From: Flavobacteriaceae bacterium UBA2765
GTDB taxonomy: Bacteria > Bacteroidota > Bacteroidia > Flavobacteriales > Flavobacteriaceae
Direction: 5' to 3'
NCBI GenBank assembly: GCA_002352665.1
Contig: DEIV01000071.1
Span: 1 to 32,687, forward strand
DNA: 32,687 nt
Under the pieces are notes generated by a model that saw nothing but the letters and a program-made list of their open reading frames with translations, was not told the DNA's origin and did no database searches. The translations under genes and the position numbers were made by a program. Positions 8,261 to 16,472 of the stretch are shown here, piece after piece; position 1 is the first letter of the stretch; the number at the start of each line of letters is the position of its first letter.

Positions 8261-10081
8261 TTACTTATATTTTTGTGCCATTTTAATATAAAACTCCTTT
8301 ACTGTAAAAAAAGCTTTCTTTTTAATACCATGATTGGAAATTAACCCTTTTCTATTCCAACCATCTTGAATAACTGGCAACACTCTTTTTGGAGATCTGA
8401 AATCATTTAATATCCAAGGACTTGTACCTCTAATATTTGGAATTTTCTCAATCATTTTTAGGTTTTGTTGATAGAGATATTCTTGATATTCTTCTGTCCA
8501 ACGTTCTTTAATAGTGCCATGTAAGCCTTGTAGGGCTCCACCACCAAATTCAGAAATAACTACGGGTTTATTATATTTTATACTCCATTTAGCATCAGGA
8601 GCATTTTCTAATGAACCTCCATACCAGCCTGTGTATTGATTGAAGGCAACGATATCCATGTATTGACCAATTTCATCATCAACTATATTTACACCATCAA
8701 TATTGTGTTTTTCTAATGCTGCTGAAATAAGTCTGGTAGTGTCCATGCTTTTGGTATGCACAATTAATTCTTTTAAAAATGTGTTTCTAGGTTCAGAAAT
8801 TGGTGTTTCATTAGCCATTGACCAAATTATAATAGATGCCCTGTTCTTATCTCTTGAAACAGCTTCTGTCAATTGATTCTTAGCATTTTTTAATGTTACT
8901 TCATTAGTAAAGTCAACTGTCCAATACACGGGAATTTCTTCCCATACCATGATACCCATTTTATCAGCTAATTTTACAATATGTTCATTATGTGGATAAT
9001 GTGCCAATCGTACATAATTACAGCCCAATTCTTTTGCCCAATTTAAAGCCACCAATGCATCTGCTTCATTATAAGCTCTTCCTCCTCGCATAGCATTTTC
9101 TTCATGGATACAGATACCTCTTAAAAATATGGACTTACCATTCAATAGAATATTTGGACCATTAGTTACAATCGTTCTAAAACCTATTTCATCTTTTAAG
9201 GTTTGGTATTTAGTTTTGAGAAAAACATCATAGAGTTTTGGGGAACTTGGCGACCAATATTTAATCTTTTTTGATATAAATTCAAATTGAATATTTCCTT
9301 CTTTGTTAGCAGAGAATATTTTATTTATTTTTAATTCAGGAATAGAAATGGTTACTTTTTCATCGACATCAGCATTATTTAATCTTACACTACCTGTAAT
9401 GGTATTTTTACCACCTTTTTTAAGCTGAATATTATAATCTTGAATAAAAGTTGAAGGCTCTTCGATGAGTTTTACATCTCTTGTAATTCCACCATAGTTC
9501 CACCAATCGGTATTAATAGTTGGTATAGCTTCTTTAAATCGTTTATTATCAACCTTTACTACCAAATAATTATCTTTTGGTTTTACAATTGAAGTTACTT
9601 CAAAATTAAAAGGCGTAAAACCACCTTCATGTGTACCGAGTTTTGTTCCGTTTAGATATACTTCAGCCTTGTAATTAATGGCTCCAAAATAAACAAAAAG
9701 ACGATTATTATCATTAACTAATTGATAATCAAAAGATTTTTTATACCAAACTGTACCTTCATAATAAAATAATTTTTCTTGTTGAGAATTCCAATCCCCC
9801 GGCACGGTTAACGTAGGTGATTTATCAAAATCATACTCAACACGTTCCATTTTATCTTTGGCGTGATAATTAATATAAAAGGCAGACCAATCCTCTTTCT
9901 CTAATTGATCAAAGGCTTCATATCTGTAATTGTAATAACCCGTTTCATAGGGATCAACAATATAGTGCCAAGTACCATTTAAGGTAGTGGTATTTCTGTT
10001 TGTAGTATTTATCAACAGGTCTTGTGAAAAACCAAATAAAGGAACAAGGAATAATATCTTTATAAAAATTGTTCTTAGCAT
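8261..10081 (-). CDS. GH2 glycosidase of beta-glucuronidase type, exported
   Basis: A 606-residue protein with a signal peptide (about residues 1-19, ending FGFSQ). The order is jelly-roll sugar-binding domain (about 30-205), immunoglobulin-like domain (about 210-305) and TIM barrel (about 310-600), the size of E. coli GusA. Acid/base is Glu425 (WSMANE) and nucleophile Glu511 (VISEFGG). NQYTGWYGG (481-489) aligns with the NRYYGWY block of beta-glucuronidase. Asn576 and Lys578 form the NxKG motif that binds the glucuronate carboxylate in known GUS enzymes, at a similar spacing from the nucleophile. The motif also appears in some GH2 proteins of unproven specificity. It lies 21 bp after the SGNH gene. 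The GH2 family is certain; glucuronidase is the best guess. Confidence 0.85.
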   Translation of the reverse strand: MLRTIFIKILFLVPLFGFSQDLLINTTNRNTTTLNGTWHYIVDPYETGYYNYRYEAFDQLEKEDWSAFYINYHAKDKMERVEYDFDKSPTLTVPGDWNSQQEKLFYYEGTVWYKKSFDYQLVNDNNRLFVYFGAINYKAEVYLNGTKLGTHEGGFTPFNFEVTSIVKPKDNYLVVKVDNKRFKEAIPTINTDWWNYGGITRDVKLIEEPSTFIQDYNIQLKKGGKNTITGSVRLNNADVDEKVTISIPELKINKIFSANKEGNIQFEFISKKIKYWSPSSPKLYDVFLKTKYQTLKDEIGFRTIVTNGPNILLNGKSIFLRGICIHEENAMRGGRAYNEADALVALNWAKELGCNYVRLAHYPHNEHIVKLADKMGIMVWEEIPVYWTVDFTNEVTLKNAKNQLTEAVSRDKNRASIIIWSMANETPISEPRNTFLKELIVHTKSMDTTRLISAALEKHNIDGVNIVDDEIGQYMDIVAFNQYTGWYGGSLENAPDAKWSIKYNKPVVISEFGGGALQGLHGTIKERWTEEYQEYLYQQNLKMIEKIPNIRGTSPWILNDFRSPKRVLPVIQDGWNRKGLISNHGIKKKAFFTVKEFYIKMAQKYK

Positions 10082-10102
10082 AATAAAATATAAATTAAAT
10101 GA

Positions 10103-10762
10103 TTAATCTTCTGCAATAAAAGGAGCTAGTACTTCTGTCCATAATGCATATCCTTCTTTTGTCATATGCAAGCCATCTTCAATAAACCATTTTTTACAGG
10201 GTTTTCCTTCTGTGCCTATCATGGGTGAAAATATATCGACAAAATATCCATATGATTTGCTATTCAAATATTCGTTAATCATGGTATTGGCTTTTTTCAT
10301 TTCCAATACTTTGGACCATCTACTTAAGCTTGGTTTTATTGCAATATAGTACACTTTAGCATCAGGAAGTTTGGCTTTTATCATACCAAACAAGGTACAA
10401 AAATCACCAAAAACAACTTCGGCAGATTTACCATCTTGCACATCGTTATCTCCTGAATATATTACTATTTTTTTAGGATGGTATTTCAAAATAACCTGAT
10501 CAAAATTTTCAATGAGATCTATAATTTGGGAGCCTCCAAAGCCTCTATTTAAAATTTTACAATTATTAAAGTCTTTCGCCGGGTCTTTCCAAAATTTAAT
10601 AGAAGAGCTGCCCGTAAAGAGTATCCCTTCTTGTGATGGAGCATCTCCATTCAGCTTGTCAAAAGCATTGATCTCAGCCGCCCATTTGTTAACATAGTCT
10701 TGTGCATTGCTAATAGATGTTATAAATAAAATAAAAATAAATATTATTAAGTTATTTTTCAT
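10103..10762 (-). CDS. Secreted SGNH/GDSL-family esterase or lipase
   Basis: A 219-residue protein with a signal peptide (residues 1-20, ending SNAQ). The SGNH blocks are in order: block I FTGSSSI with the likely nucleophile Ser53, block II glycine in NRGFGGSQ (72-79), block III Asn106 in SGDND, and block V Asp196/His199 in DGLHM. The family cleaves acyl or acetyl esters on sugars and lipids. It is unrelated in sequence to the SASA esterase at the other end of the operon, so the locus encodes two different esterases. It is the first intact gene after susD, preceded by the GDPD remnant. The ester bond attacked is unknown. Confidence 0.85.
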   Translation of the reverse strand: MKNNLIIFIFILFITSISNAQDYVNKWAAEINAFDKLNGDAPSQEGILFTGSSSIKFWKDPAKDFNNCKILNRGFGGSQIIDLIENFDQVILKYHPKKIVIYSGDNDVQDGKSAEVVFGDFCTLFGMIKAKLPDAKVYYIAIKPSLSRWSKVLEMKKANTMINEYLNSKSYGYFVDIFSPMIGTEGKPCKKWFIEDGLHMTKEGYALWTEVLAPFIAED

Positions 10763-10793
10763 TCTGATGTAATTGTTCTGTTAATTTAGTCAT

Positions 10794-11024
10794 TTATACG
10801 CTCAGCTGGTCAATGGTCATTATTACATCAAATGCAGACCCTGTACAATTTAAGACTATGGCATGTTTTAAGGAAGCTATGGAATTCTCAGGAAGCTCTT
10901 TATTTTTCCACGCTCCACGGTGTGATACGACTACATTGTCTGTATAAGTCATATATTCTTTGAACTTTATCGAACTATAGGAAATTAAACTAACAATAAC
11001 TAAAATAAGAGATAAATAACGCAT
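10794..11024 (-). pseudogene. 3'-truncated glycerophosphodiester phosphodiesterase remnant
   Basis: An open frame of 76 codons: a hydrophobic export leader, then the N-terminal catalytic motif of a GDPD (SHRGAWKNKELPENS), then a segment reading GSAFDVIMTIDQLSV before TAA. In intact enzymes the matching region reads about GSEFDVxMTxDGxLVVNHD and continues for some 200 more residues. Here the HD histidine and the rest of the barrel are missing, and the acidic metal site has Ala before Phe-Asp. The next gene begins 31 bp on, so there is no room for the remainder. It is probably a decayed gene, though it may still be transcribed within the operon. It belongs to a different GDPD subgroup from the intact gene at 2449-3306. 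Confidence 0.75.
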
Positions 11025-11328
11025 CCTCTAAATTTTTAGATAAAAGATAAGTATATGTTTATAGACTTACAAGAACAATTATTCCATTACAAAAGTTAAT
11101 AAAAAACCTCCGATTAATTAAAATCTAAGGGCTATAAATCAGCCCTTAGATTTTGAAAAAAACTAACTAACTCAAATATTTAAATTAGAAACCTAAACAT
11201 CCCAAATGATATGATTAATACCCGTCATTTTGGGGGTAATTATAGGATCTAACAGTTCAACTAACTTTTTTAAAATACGCTCCCCGAGTTGAGGAAAGCA
11301 CATTATAATTCAACAATTGTAAATATAT
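11025..11328. other. 304-bp gap between susD and the hydrolase genes
   Basis: No coding frame was seen. The gap holds a strong 14-bp hairpin at 11120-11154 (separate entry). A weaker inverted repeat, CCCAAATGA (11201-11209) with TCATTTTGGG (11225-11234), needs one bulged T. All other gaps inside the PUL operon are 3-84 bp, so this one stands out as a likely transcript processing or attenuation region, possibly enlarged by the decay of the GDPD gene next to it. Confidence 0.6.
11120..11154 (-). terminator. Hairpin downstream of susD, terminator or attenuator
   Basis: AAAATCTAAGGGCT (11120-11133) and AGCCCTTAGATTTT (11141-11154) are perfect 14-bp complements around a 7-nt loop. Read on the minus strand, the stem's 3' arm ends in TTTT, followed by AATTAATCGGAGG and a run of six T. 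It could partially terminate transcription after susD, giving more susCD than hydrolase mRNA, or protect the susCD message from 3' exonucleases. The T-run is not directly next to the stem, so full termination is uncertain. Confidence 0.6.
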
Positions 11329-12861
11329 TTAGTCTTGTAAATACCAAGGTGTTTTATTAATTCCATCAAATCCGCCATATTGCTCATCTATTGCTTTTGC
11401 ATAATTATCTGGATTTGTTGTTTGCTCACCTGTTGGGTAACTCCATCGTTTAGGATATACTGTTGGATCATCAGGATTCAAACTAGTAGCTGGATCCAGA
11501 GGATATTCAGGATAACCTGTACGTAAAAATTGAGGATAATTACCTCCATTTCCTTGAAAGAAGTCTATCAACCATCTTTGTGTCAATATTTGTTTTAAAC
11601 GATCTTCTTTAGTCCCTGCAATGGCATAAGCTGCGTCACCAGTAAAATAATTATCAATATAGGCTTGATCAATAGCCATTCCATGAACATAACCACCTGT
11701 AGAAGGTGAATCCATATAATAGTTAAGCATTGCTGTTACACCATTTTTATAGTACTCTTCAGCGTTTCCGGTAACCCAACCTTCTTCTATGGCTTCAGCA
11801 ATAATAAAACATTGTTCTGCATAGCTAAAATGAATCATAGGATCACCATCTGGAACTTCTGCATAACGTTTATTTAATAGGGAATAATTACCTGCTTGGT
11901 TATTTAGGAATAGCTCTTCAGGAGCTAGAGCAGTAGGAGCACCTTCATAAGCATCAAAATCAGATTCTAATGCACCACCATCAATCAAAGCTTGTGCTGG
12001 TTCTGCAAAATAAAACAATCTACGGTCGTTAGTAGCTTTTAATACATCAACTGCTAATTTTGAAACAGCATCATCAACTCTTTTATTTTCTCCATCTAAA
12101 AAAGGATGATCAGCATTTGAATTATCAGTATATACCAATTGTAAATTATCCGCATTACTTTCCATTAAATTACCAGAGTTTACAATTGCTGCAAAACGAG
12201 TTATTTGATCGGCAGTAATTTTTTTACTCATGGTTTGTAAAACCTTTAATTGCATTGCATTAGAAAGTTTTTGCCATTTAGCAACATCTCCGTCTAACAT
12301 AATATCACCACCAAAATCAGTTCCCTCTGAAAAAAATGTCTCTGCTGCTTCCAAATCATTAAGAATAGCTACAAATACATCTGCTTGTTTATCATAAACA
12401 GGTCTAAAAATTCCCTCTTCAGCCATTCCAGCTTCAGAATAAGGCACATCACCCATTTCTAATGTCATTTCAAAACCATAAGAAGCCTTTAAAAACAATT
12501 CTAACCCTTTAAATGATGATTCAAATTCAGTTCCTTCAGAAAATTCAACCATTCTTCTAGTATTGGTTAGTCTTTGATAAGCTCCAAAACTTCCAAAAGG
12601 CCAAAAAGAAAAATAATATTGATTAGGATTTGCATCAGATGTAAGGAATGCTGTATGTTTATTAAATAAGTTTGAAGAAGAGAAATCGGATGGATTAGGA
12701 TTCCAAAAACGATACGTATTTTTCAATACTTCGGTAGCCAACAATTCAGATGTAACAGATGTTGGTTTATTTGTGTCCGTATTAATTTCGTCAAAATTGC
12801 TACATGAACTAGCTATCATGAAAGAAATTACAGTTATAAATATATATTTTAATTTTTTCAT
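11329..12861 (-). CDS. susD: SusD/RagB-family outer-membrane glycan-binding lipoprotein (SusD-like_2 type)
   Basis: A 510-residue lipoprotein with Cys20 in the lipobox ASSC. The mature start SNFDEINTDTNKPTSV is typical of the SusD-like_2 group (PF12771), not of classic Bacteroides SusD. The helical TPR-like core follows, and the C-terminus carries RWLIDFFQG and the WSYPTGEQTTNPDNY segment seen in this group. With SusC it should form the lidded outer-membrane transporter that captures large oligosaccharides. It starts 11 bp after the susC stop, as usual for the pair. Ligand specificity cannot be read from the sequence. Confidence 0.93.
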   Translation of the reverse strand: MKKLKYIFITVISFMIASSCSNFDEINTDTNKPTSVTSELLATEVLKNTYRFWNPNPSDFSSSNLFNKHTAFLTSDANPNQYYFSFWPFGSFGAYQRLTNTRRMVEFSEGTEFESSFKGLELFLKASYGFEMTLEMGDVPYSEAGMAEEGIFRPVYDKQADVFVAILNDLEAAETFFSEGTDFGGDIMLDGDVAKWQKLSNAMQLKVLQTMSKKITADQITRFAAIVNSGNLMESNADNLQLVYTDNSNADHPFLDGENKRVDDAVSKLAVDVLKATNDRRLFYFAEPAQALIDGGALESDFDAYEGAPTALAPEELFLNNQAGNYSLLNKRYAEVPDGDPMIHFSYAEQCFIIAEAIEEGWVTGNAEEYYKNGVTAMLNYYMDSPSTGGYVHGMAIDQAYIDNYFTGDAAYAIAGTKEDRLKQILTQRWLIDFFQGNGGNYPQFLRTGYPEYPLDPATSLNPDDPTVYPKRWSYPTGEQTTNPDNYAKAIDEQYGGFDGINKTPWYLQD

Positions 12862-12872
12862 TGTTTTTTGTA

Positions 12873-15800
12873 TTAAAATGTAAGTTTAATATTAGCACCT
12901 AAATATCTTGTTGATGGATCAGAGAAATCTTCTTTACCACCGTCAGGATCAGAATATTTGAAATCTTTTGCATTTAACAATACATTTTGCCCTACAAAAC
13001 TTACCGATGCTGCCTTAGCCCATCCGTTTAAAATTGTACTTGGAACATTGTATGTCAAAGATATCTCTCGTAATTTAAAAAATGTTTTCGAATACGTATC
13101 GGGTAAGGTTCCATTGCCTCCCCAAGCACTACTGGCATGCAAATCTTTTACAGCTCTCTCATAGGTACTTGCTACAGTATTTGGAGCAAAAACACGAGTA
13201 TCACTGGTAATATTACCTACTTGATCAAATTCAACCGTACCTGATACTATCATTACACCATCACCAATATAATTTTGTGAACCAGGTGTAGCAACATCTA
13301 ATGCTCTGATGTCAGTAAGAGCATCAGGATGACCTCCCGATTGCCACATATAACTTTCGGTTCTGGTATTCATTATACCACCAACTACACCATCAAAAGA
13401 TACAAATAAACTAAAATCTTTATATTTTAAAGTAGAATTTATACCCCAAATAAAATCTGGAGCTTTCCATCCAAAATTTGTATCATAGGCCGCTTTTTTT
13501 ATTCTTCCGTTATAATAGATCAATGAGCCAGTTGCAGGATCTCTCAAAAAAGCTCTACTATTAAGAGCATCTACACGTTCTCCAACTCTTATCCAAGGTT
13601 TAACAGGTGTGTATATAGGGTCTAATTTGGTGTAAATTTCTTTTATAGTTGTCCAGTTTAGACCTAGATCTAATCGCCAATCTTCATTTTCAATTGGTGT
13701 GAGATTCATTGCTATCTCCCAACCACGAGTAGATGTTTCTTCTTCTGAATTGATAAAGTTTGTGCTATAGCCTGTAGCAGACGACACTGATGCTTTTTCA
13801 AGCTTGTCAGAAAAAACCCTATCATAATAAGTTACATCAAATGTCAAACGTTTTTTAAAAAACATTCCTTGCAAACCTACTTCAGATGTAGTAAAGGTTT
13901 CCGGGTCAAGATCGTCCAAACGTAAAGTTGTTGTAGGACTTGCTCCATTCTCATCATTCCAAGTACCACTATGAATTGTGTAAACTGGATTAATATCGTG
14001 AATTCCAGGAACTTGTTTTGACTTTGTCCAAGAACCTCTAACTTTAAATAAATCAAGCCAATCTTTTGTTGACTCAGGTAAAATTTCTGAAATGACAAAA
14101 CTACCTGACACAGATGGATAAAAATAGGATCGTGTACTTTCTGCTAAAGTCGAACCCCAATCATTACGACCGGTTACCTCTACAAACAATGTTTTATTCC
14201 AAGAAAAAGCCAAACGACCATATAAAGAATTTACTTGTTGTTCTCTAGAAACTTCTGCTACTTTCGCCGGATCTACCGATGCATTGAGCGAGAAAAAGGC
14301 TGGGATAGAAATGCCTCCTACAGTACTAGCAATAATATTTTCATATCGATCATAAAATATTGTTCCCCCTGCCAGATATTCTAAACCAAATTCACCAAAC
14401 TCTTTATCACCTGTTAATAACAAATCACTATTTATGCTAAAACCTTGAGTTTGTCCGGTATTATAACCACCTACTCTTGTTCCATTCCAAGACCAATTTT
14501 GGCCAGGTACACCTGTATTTCCTTGATTTACATAAGAACCCAGTGCAGTTCTTAATTGTCCGCGATCTGTATAAAAATCAAGACCTGATCGAACGGTAGC
14601 CTTAAGCCAATCGGTTACGTCATAACTCATTGATAAATCTGCATTAAAAATATCACGAGAAACCTCATTTGTTTTTTCATACCTGTCAAAATAAGGATTA
14701 TTTACACTTCGGCTATACGTCCAGTTTTGTGCTTCATTTTCTTTAAGCCAATAATTATCTTTATAGTCTAAAATATTGTAGTCAGCAGCTGACCAAACTA
14801 ATAAAGAATACATAGGATCGTATGAAGTATATCCATTAGACCCTAAATTTGGAGTATGTTTTTTAGAATAAGCTACATTCGAGCTTAATTTAAATTTATC
14901 TAAAGTAATATCTCCTCCAAGAGTATAAGTAAATTTATCTTGAACACTATTAGGATATCGTCCTTTATTTTGTGTCCAGTTAACTGAACTCCTAACAGAA
15001 GAATGTTTTCCTCTATATCCAACAGTAACGTTATTATTTGTTACATAACCTTGTTCTAAAAAATTATCAAAATTGTCTTTTCCAACAGGTAGATATTCAT
15101 AATCTCTATTTTCCTTTAAAAAAGGATCCCATTGCGTTTGTATTGAGCCATCCATCAATGGTCCCCATGAAGCTGTAGAGTTTTTATTATAACTACCATT
15201 ACTACCACGACCATAAGTACTTTGTTTTTCAGGGATCGCTAAATATCCTGCCGTAAACATGGTATTAGTTGCAAAATCAACTGATATTCCCTCAGCACCA
15301 TCACTTCCATTTTTGGTTACAATTAAAATAGCACCATCTGAAGCTCTAGAGCCATAAAGAGCAGAAGCAGTAGCCCCTTTCAATACGGTGAGTGATTCTA
15401 TATCCTCAGAAGAGATATCACTAAGGGTTTTATTTGCATAAGCAATTCCATCTATTACTAATAATGGTTCTTTACCACGAATTGTAATCGTTGGAGCAAT
15501 ACCAAAATCTGGAGTGTTTTTAACTAAAAGTCCTGCTACTTTACCCGTTAAAGATGTAGCAACATCTAGGCCTGAAACTTTTTGTAACTTCTCACCTGAA
15601 ACTTTTTGAACAGCATACCCTAGTGCCTTTTCCTCTCTTTTTATGCCTAAGGCTGTAATAACAACCTCCTGTAACGCTTGCGCATCTACTTGAAGGGATA
15701 TGGAAAGAGGTGTATCTGTTATAGCAACATCTTGTGTATGATAACCAATAAAAGAAATGGCTAAAGTTGTTGCTTCAGCAGCAACATTTAATGAGAAATT

Positions 15801-15995
15801 CCCATCAAAATCTGTTGATGTTCCATTGCTAGTTCCTTTCTCTACTACAGAGGCTCCGGGAAGTGGTGACCCTGTTTCATCTAATACTGTACCGCTAACT
15901 GATTTCTGAGCCTGAGCACTTGAAATGCCAAAAGCTAAAAAAGTAAACATTACCAATACCCGACTTGTTCTTTTTGAAAATAATTTTAAAATCAT
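12873..15995 (-). CDS. susC: SusC/RagA-family TonB-linked outer-membrane transporter
   Basis: A 1040-residue protein. A signal peptide runs to about residue 29 (SSAQAQ), followed by a carboxypeptidase-regulatory-like beta domain (about 31-110: SGTVLDETGSPLPGASV). The TonB-box region LQEVVITALG then leads into the plug domain, with LLVIDGIAY and the SusC hallmark LKGATASALYGSRASDG near residues 204-221. The rest is a 22-strand barrel ending in an aromatic strand (NIKLTF). It imports glycan fragments into the periplasm using TonB energy. It is the first gene of the operon, after a 477-bp regulatory interval. A later start at Met16 would still leave part of a signal peptide; the first ATG fits better. 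Confidence 0.95.
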   Translation of the reverse strand: MILKLFSKRTSRVLVMFTFLAFGISSAQAQKSVSGTVLDETGSPLPGASVVEKGTSNGTSTDFDGNFSLNVAAEATTLAISFIGYHTQDVAITDTPLSISLQVDAQALQEVVITALGIKREEKALGYAVQKVSGEKLQKVSGLDVATSLTGKVAGLLVKNTPDFGIAPTITIRGKEPLLVIDGIAYANKTLSDISSEDIESLTVLKGATASALYGSRASDGAILIVTKNGSDGAEGISVDFATNTMFTAGYLAIPEKQSTYGRGSNGSYNKNSTASWGPLMDGSIQTQWDPFLKENRDYEYLPVGKDNFDNFLEQGYVTNNNVTVGYRGKHSSVRSSVNWTQNKGRYPNSVQDKFTYTLGGDITLDKFKLSSNVAYSKKHTPNLGSNGYTSYDPMYSLLVWSAADYNILDYKDNYWLKENEAQNWTYSRSVNNPYFDRYEKTNEVSRDIFNADLSMSYDVTDWLKATVRSGLDFYTDRGQLRTALGSYVNQGNTGVPGQNWSWNGTRVGGYNTGQTQGFSINSDLLLTGDKEFGEFGLEYLAGGTIFYDRYENIIASTVGGISIPAFFSLNASVDPAKVAEVSREQQVNSLYGRLAFSWNKTLFVEVTGRNDWGSTLAESTRSYFYPSVSGSFVISEILPESTKDWLDLFKVRGSWTKSKQVPGIHDINPVYTIHSGTWNDENGASPTTTLRLDDLDPETFTTSEVGLQGMFFKKRLTFDVTYYDRVFSDKLEKASVSSATGYSTNFINSEEETSTRGWEIAMNLTPIENEDWRLDLGLNWTTIKEIYTKLDPIYTPVKPWIRVGERVDALNSRAFLRDPATGSLIYYNGRIKKAAYDTNFGWKAPDFIWGINSTLKYKDFSLFVSFDGVVGGIMNTRTESYMWQSGGHPDALTDIRALDVATPGSQNYIGDGVMIVSGTVEFDQVGNITSDTRVFAPNTVASTYERAVKDLHASSAWGGNGTLPDTYSKTFFKLREISLTYNVPSTILNGWAKAASVSFVGQNVLLNAKDFKYSDPDGGKEDFSDPSTRYLGANIKLTF

Positions 15996-16020
15996 AAGAA
16001 ATTGAGTTTAGTTTAAAATG

Positions 16021-16041
16021 TTACGGCCTAATCTACCGTAA
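16021..16041 (-). promoter_or_regulatory. Inverted repeat in the susC leader
   Basis: TTACGG (16021-16026) and CCGTAA (16036-16041) are perfect complements around a 9-nt spacer, 26 bp upstream of the susC start codon. In RNA this would be a small hairpin next to the translation start. In DNA it could be an operator. Six base pairs in AT-rich DNA are weak evidence taken alone. Confidence 0.35.
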
Positions 16042-16237
16042 TGTTAAGTATGTGTTAAAATTAGACCTATAGTTTGATTATTCATAAATTTATACCTCAA
16101 CAAAAAACATACATTGCAAAATAATAGTGTTAAAATAATGAATATGACAAGAAAATGTATAAAAACAAGGGTCTTACAACGTTTTTTTTTTCATCTTGAA
16201 TACAGTTTTTTTAAATTCATTGCAATTATATTCTCTT

Positions 16238-16278
16238 TGTTGTGGTAATGTTGTGGTCTTTTACTGCTATGTTGAGGT
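16238..16278. promoter_or_regulatory. Three phased TGTTGnGGT boxes, candidate PUL operator
   Basis: TGTTGTGGT occurs at 16238-16246 and 16249-16257, and TGTTGAGGT at 16270-16278. Start-to-start spacings are 11 and 21 bp, about one and two helical turns, so all three boxes face the same side of the DNA. The array lies about 245-285 bp upstream of susC and about 200 bp from the 3' end of the gene for the HTH regulator. Direct repeats in helical phase are what a multimeric activator would bind. That the neighbouring LuxR-type regulator is the binder is inference. Confidence 0.5.
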
Positions 16279-16419
16279 AATAAATAATCTTTTAATAGAG
16301 AATTCTGTTAGAAGTAGAATTCTAGCGTCGGTTTATTCGTTTCATTTTGACCTCTTAAGTAATAAAAAGAAATTATGTGTTTTGTTACCCATAACGACTA
16401 AATACGATTACAATCCGCC

Positions 16420-16455
16420 TCCGGCATAAGAGGTGAGCCGGAAACCCTACCTCTT
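16420..16455. other. Interlocked inverted repeats with H-type pseudoknot geometry
   Basis: TCCGGC (16420-16425) pairs with GCCGGA (16437-16442). AAGAGGT (16428-16434) pairs with ACCTCTT (16449-16455). The arms alternate A5-B5-A3-B3, so both stems can form together only as a pseudoknot. On the plus strand the loops are 2, 2 and 6 nt, lengths that suit an H-type fold. It lies 18 bp past the regulator stop codon. The minus-strand transcript could also fold it, with less favourable loops. It may be a structured RNA, a transcript end or a protein site; no known family was recognised. Confidence 0.45.
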
Positions 16456-16472
16456 TTAAGTAATTTTTTATC

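Larger units (their letters stand above)
15996..16472. other. 477-bp regulatory interval upstream of susC
   Basis: No credible gene. From the susC side outward it holds: an inverted repeat in the leader (16021-16041); a ten-T run at 16182-16191, read on the minus strand as a six-codon ATG-A-rich mini-frame; three helically phased TGTTGnGGT boxes (16238-16278); and interlocked inverted repeats (16420-16455) just past the regulator stop codon. No exact TAnnTTTG box was found in the susC orientation. The nearest match, CAAAATAA on the plus strand near 16118, has one mismatch and no partner element. This suggests activator-dependent transcription. Confidence 0.55.

Noticed and set aside
13877..14098. 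Short minus-strand frame inside susC
   Set aside because: Different frame within the barrel-coding region; susC itself is uninterrupted.
16174..16194. Six-codon mini-frame on the minus strand (ATG, lysines, Thr, Leu, stop) ahead of susC
   Set aside because: It arises from a ten-base A/T run and is too far from susC to be a convincing leader peptide.
16196..16429. Plus-strand open frame of 77 codons in the susC upstream interval
   Set aside because: Low-complexity translation, no recognisable motif, and it runs through the operator-like boxes; more likely regulatory DNA.
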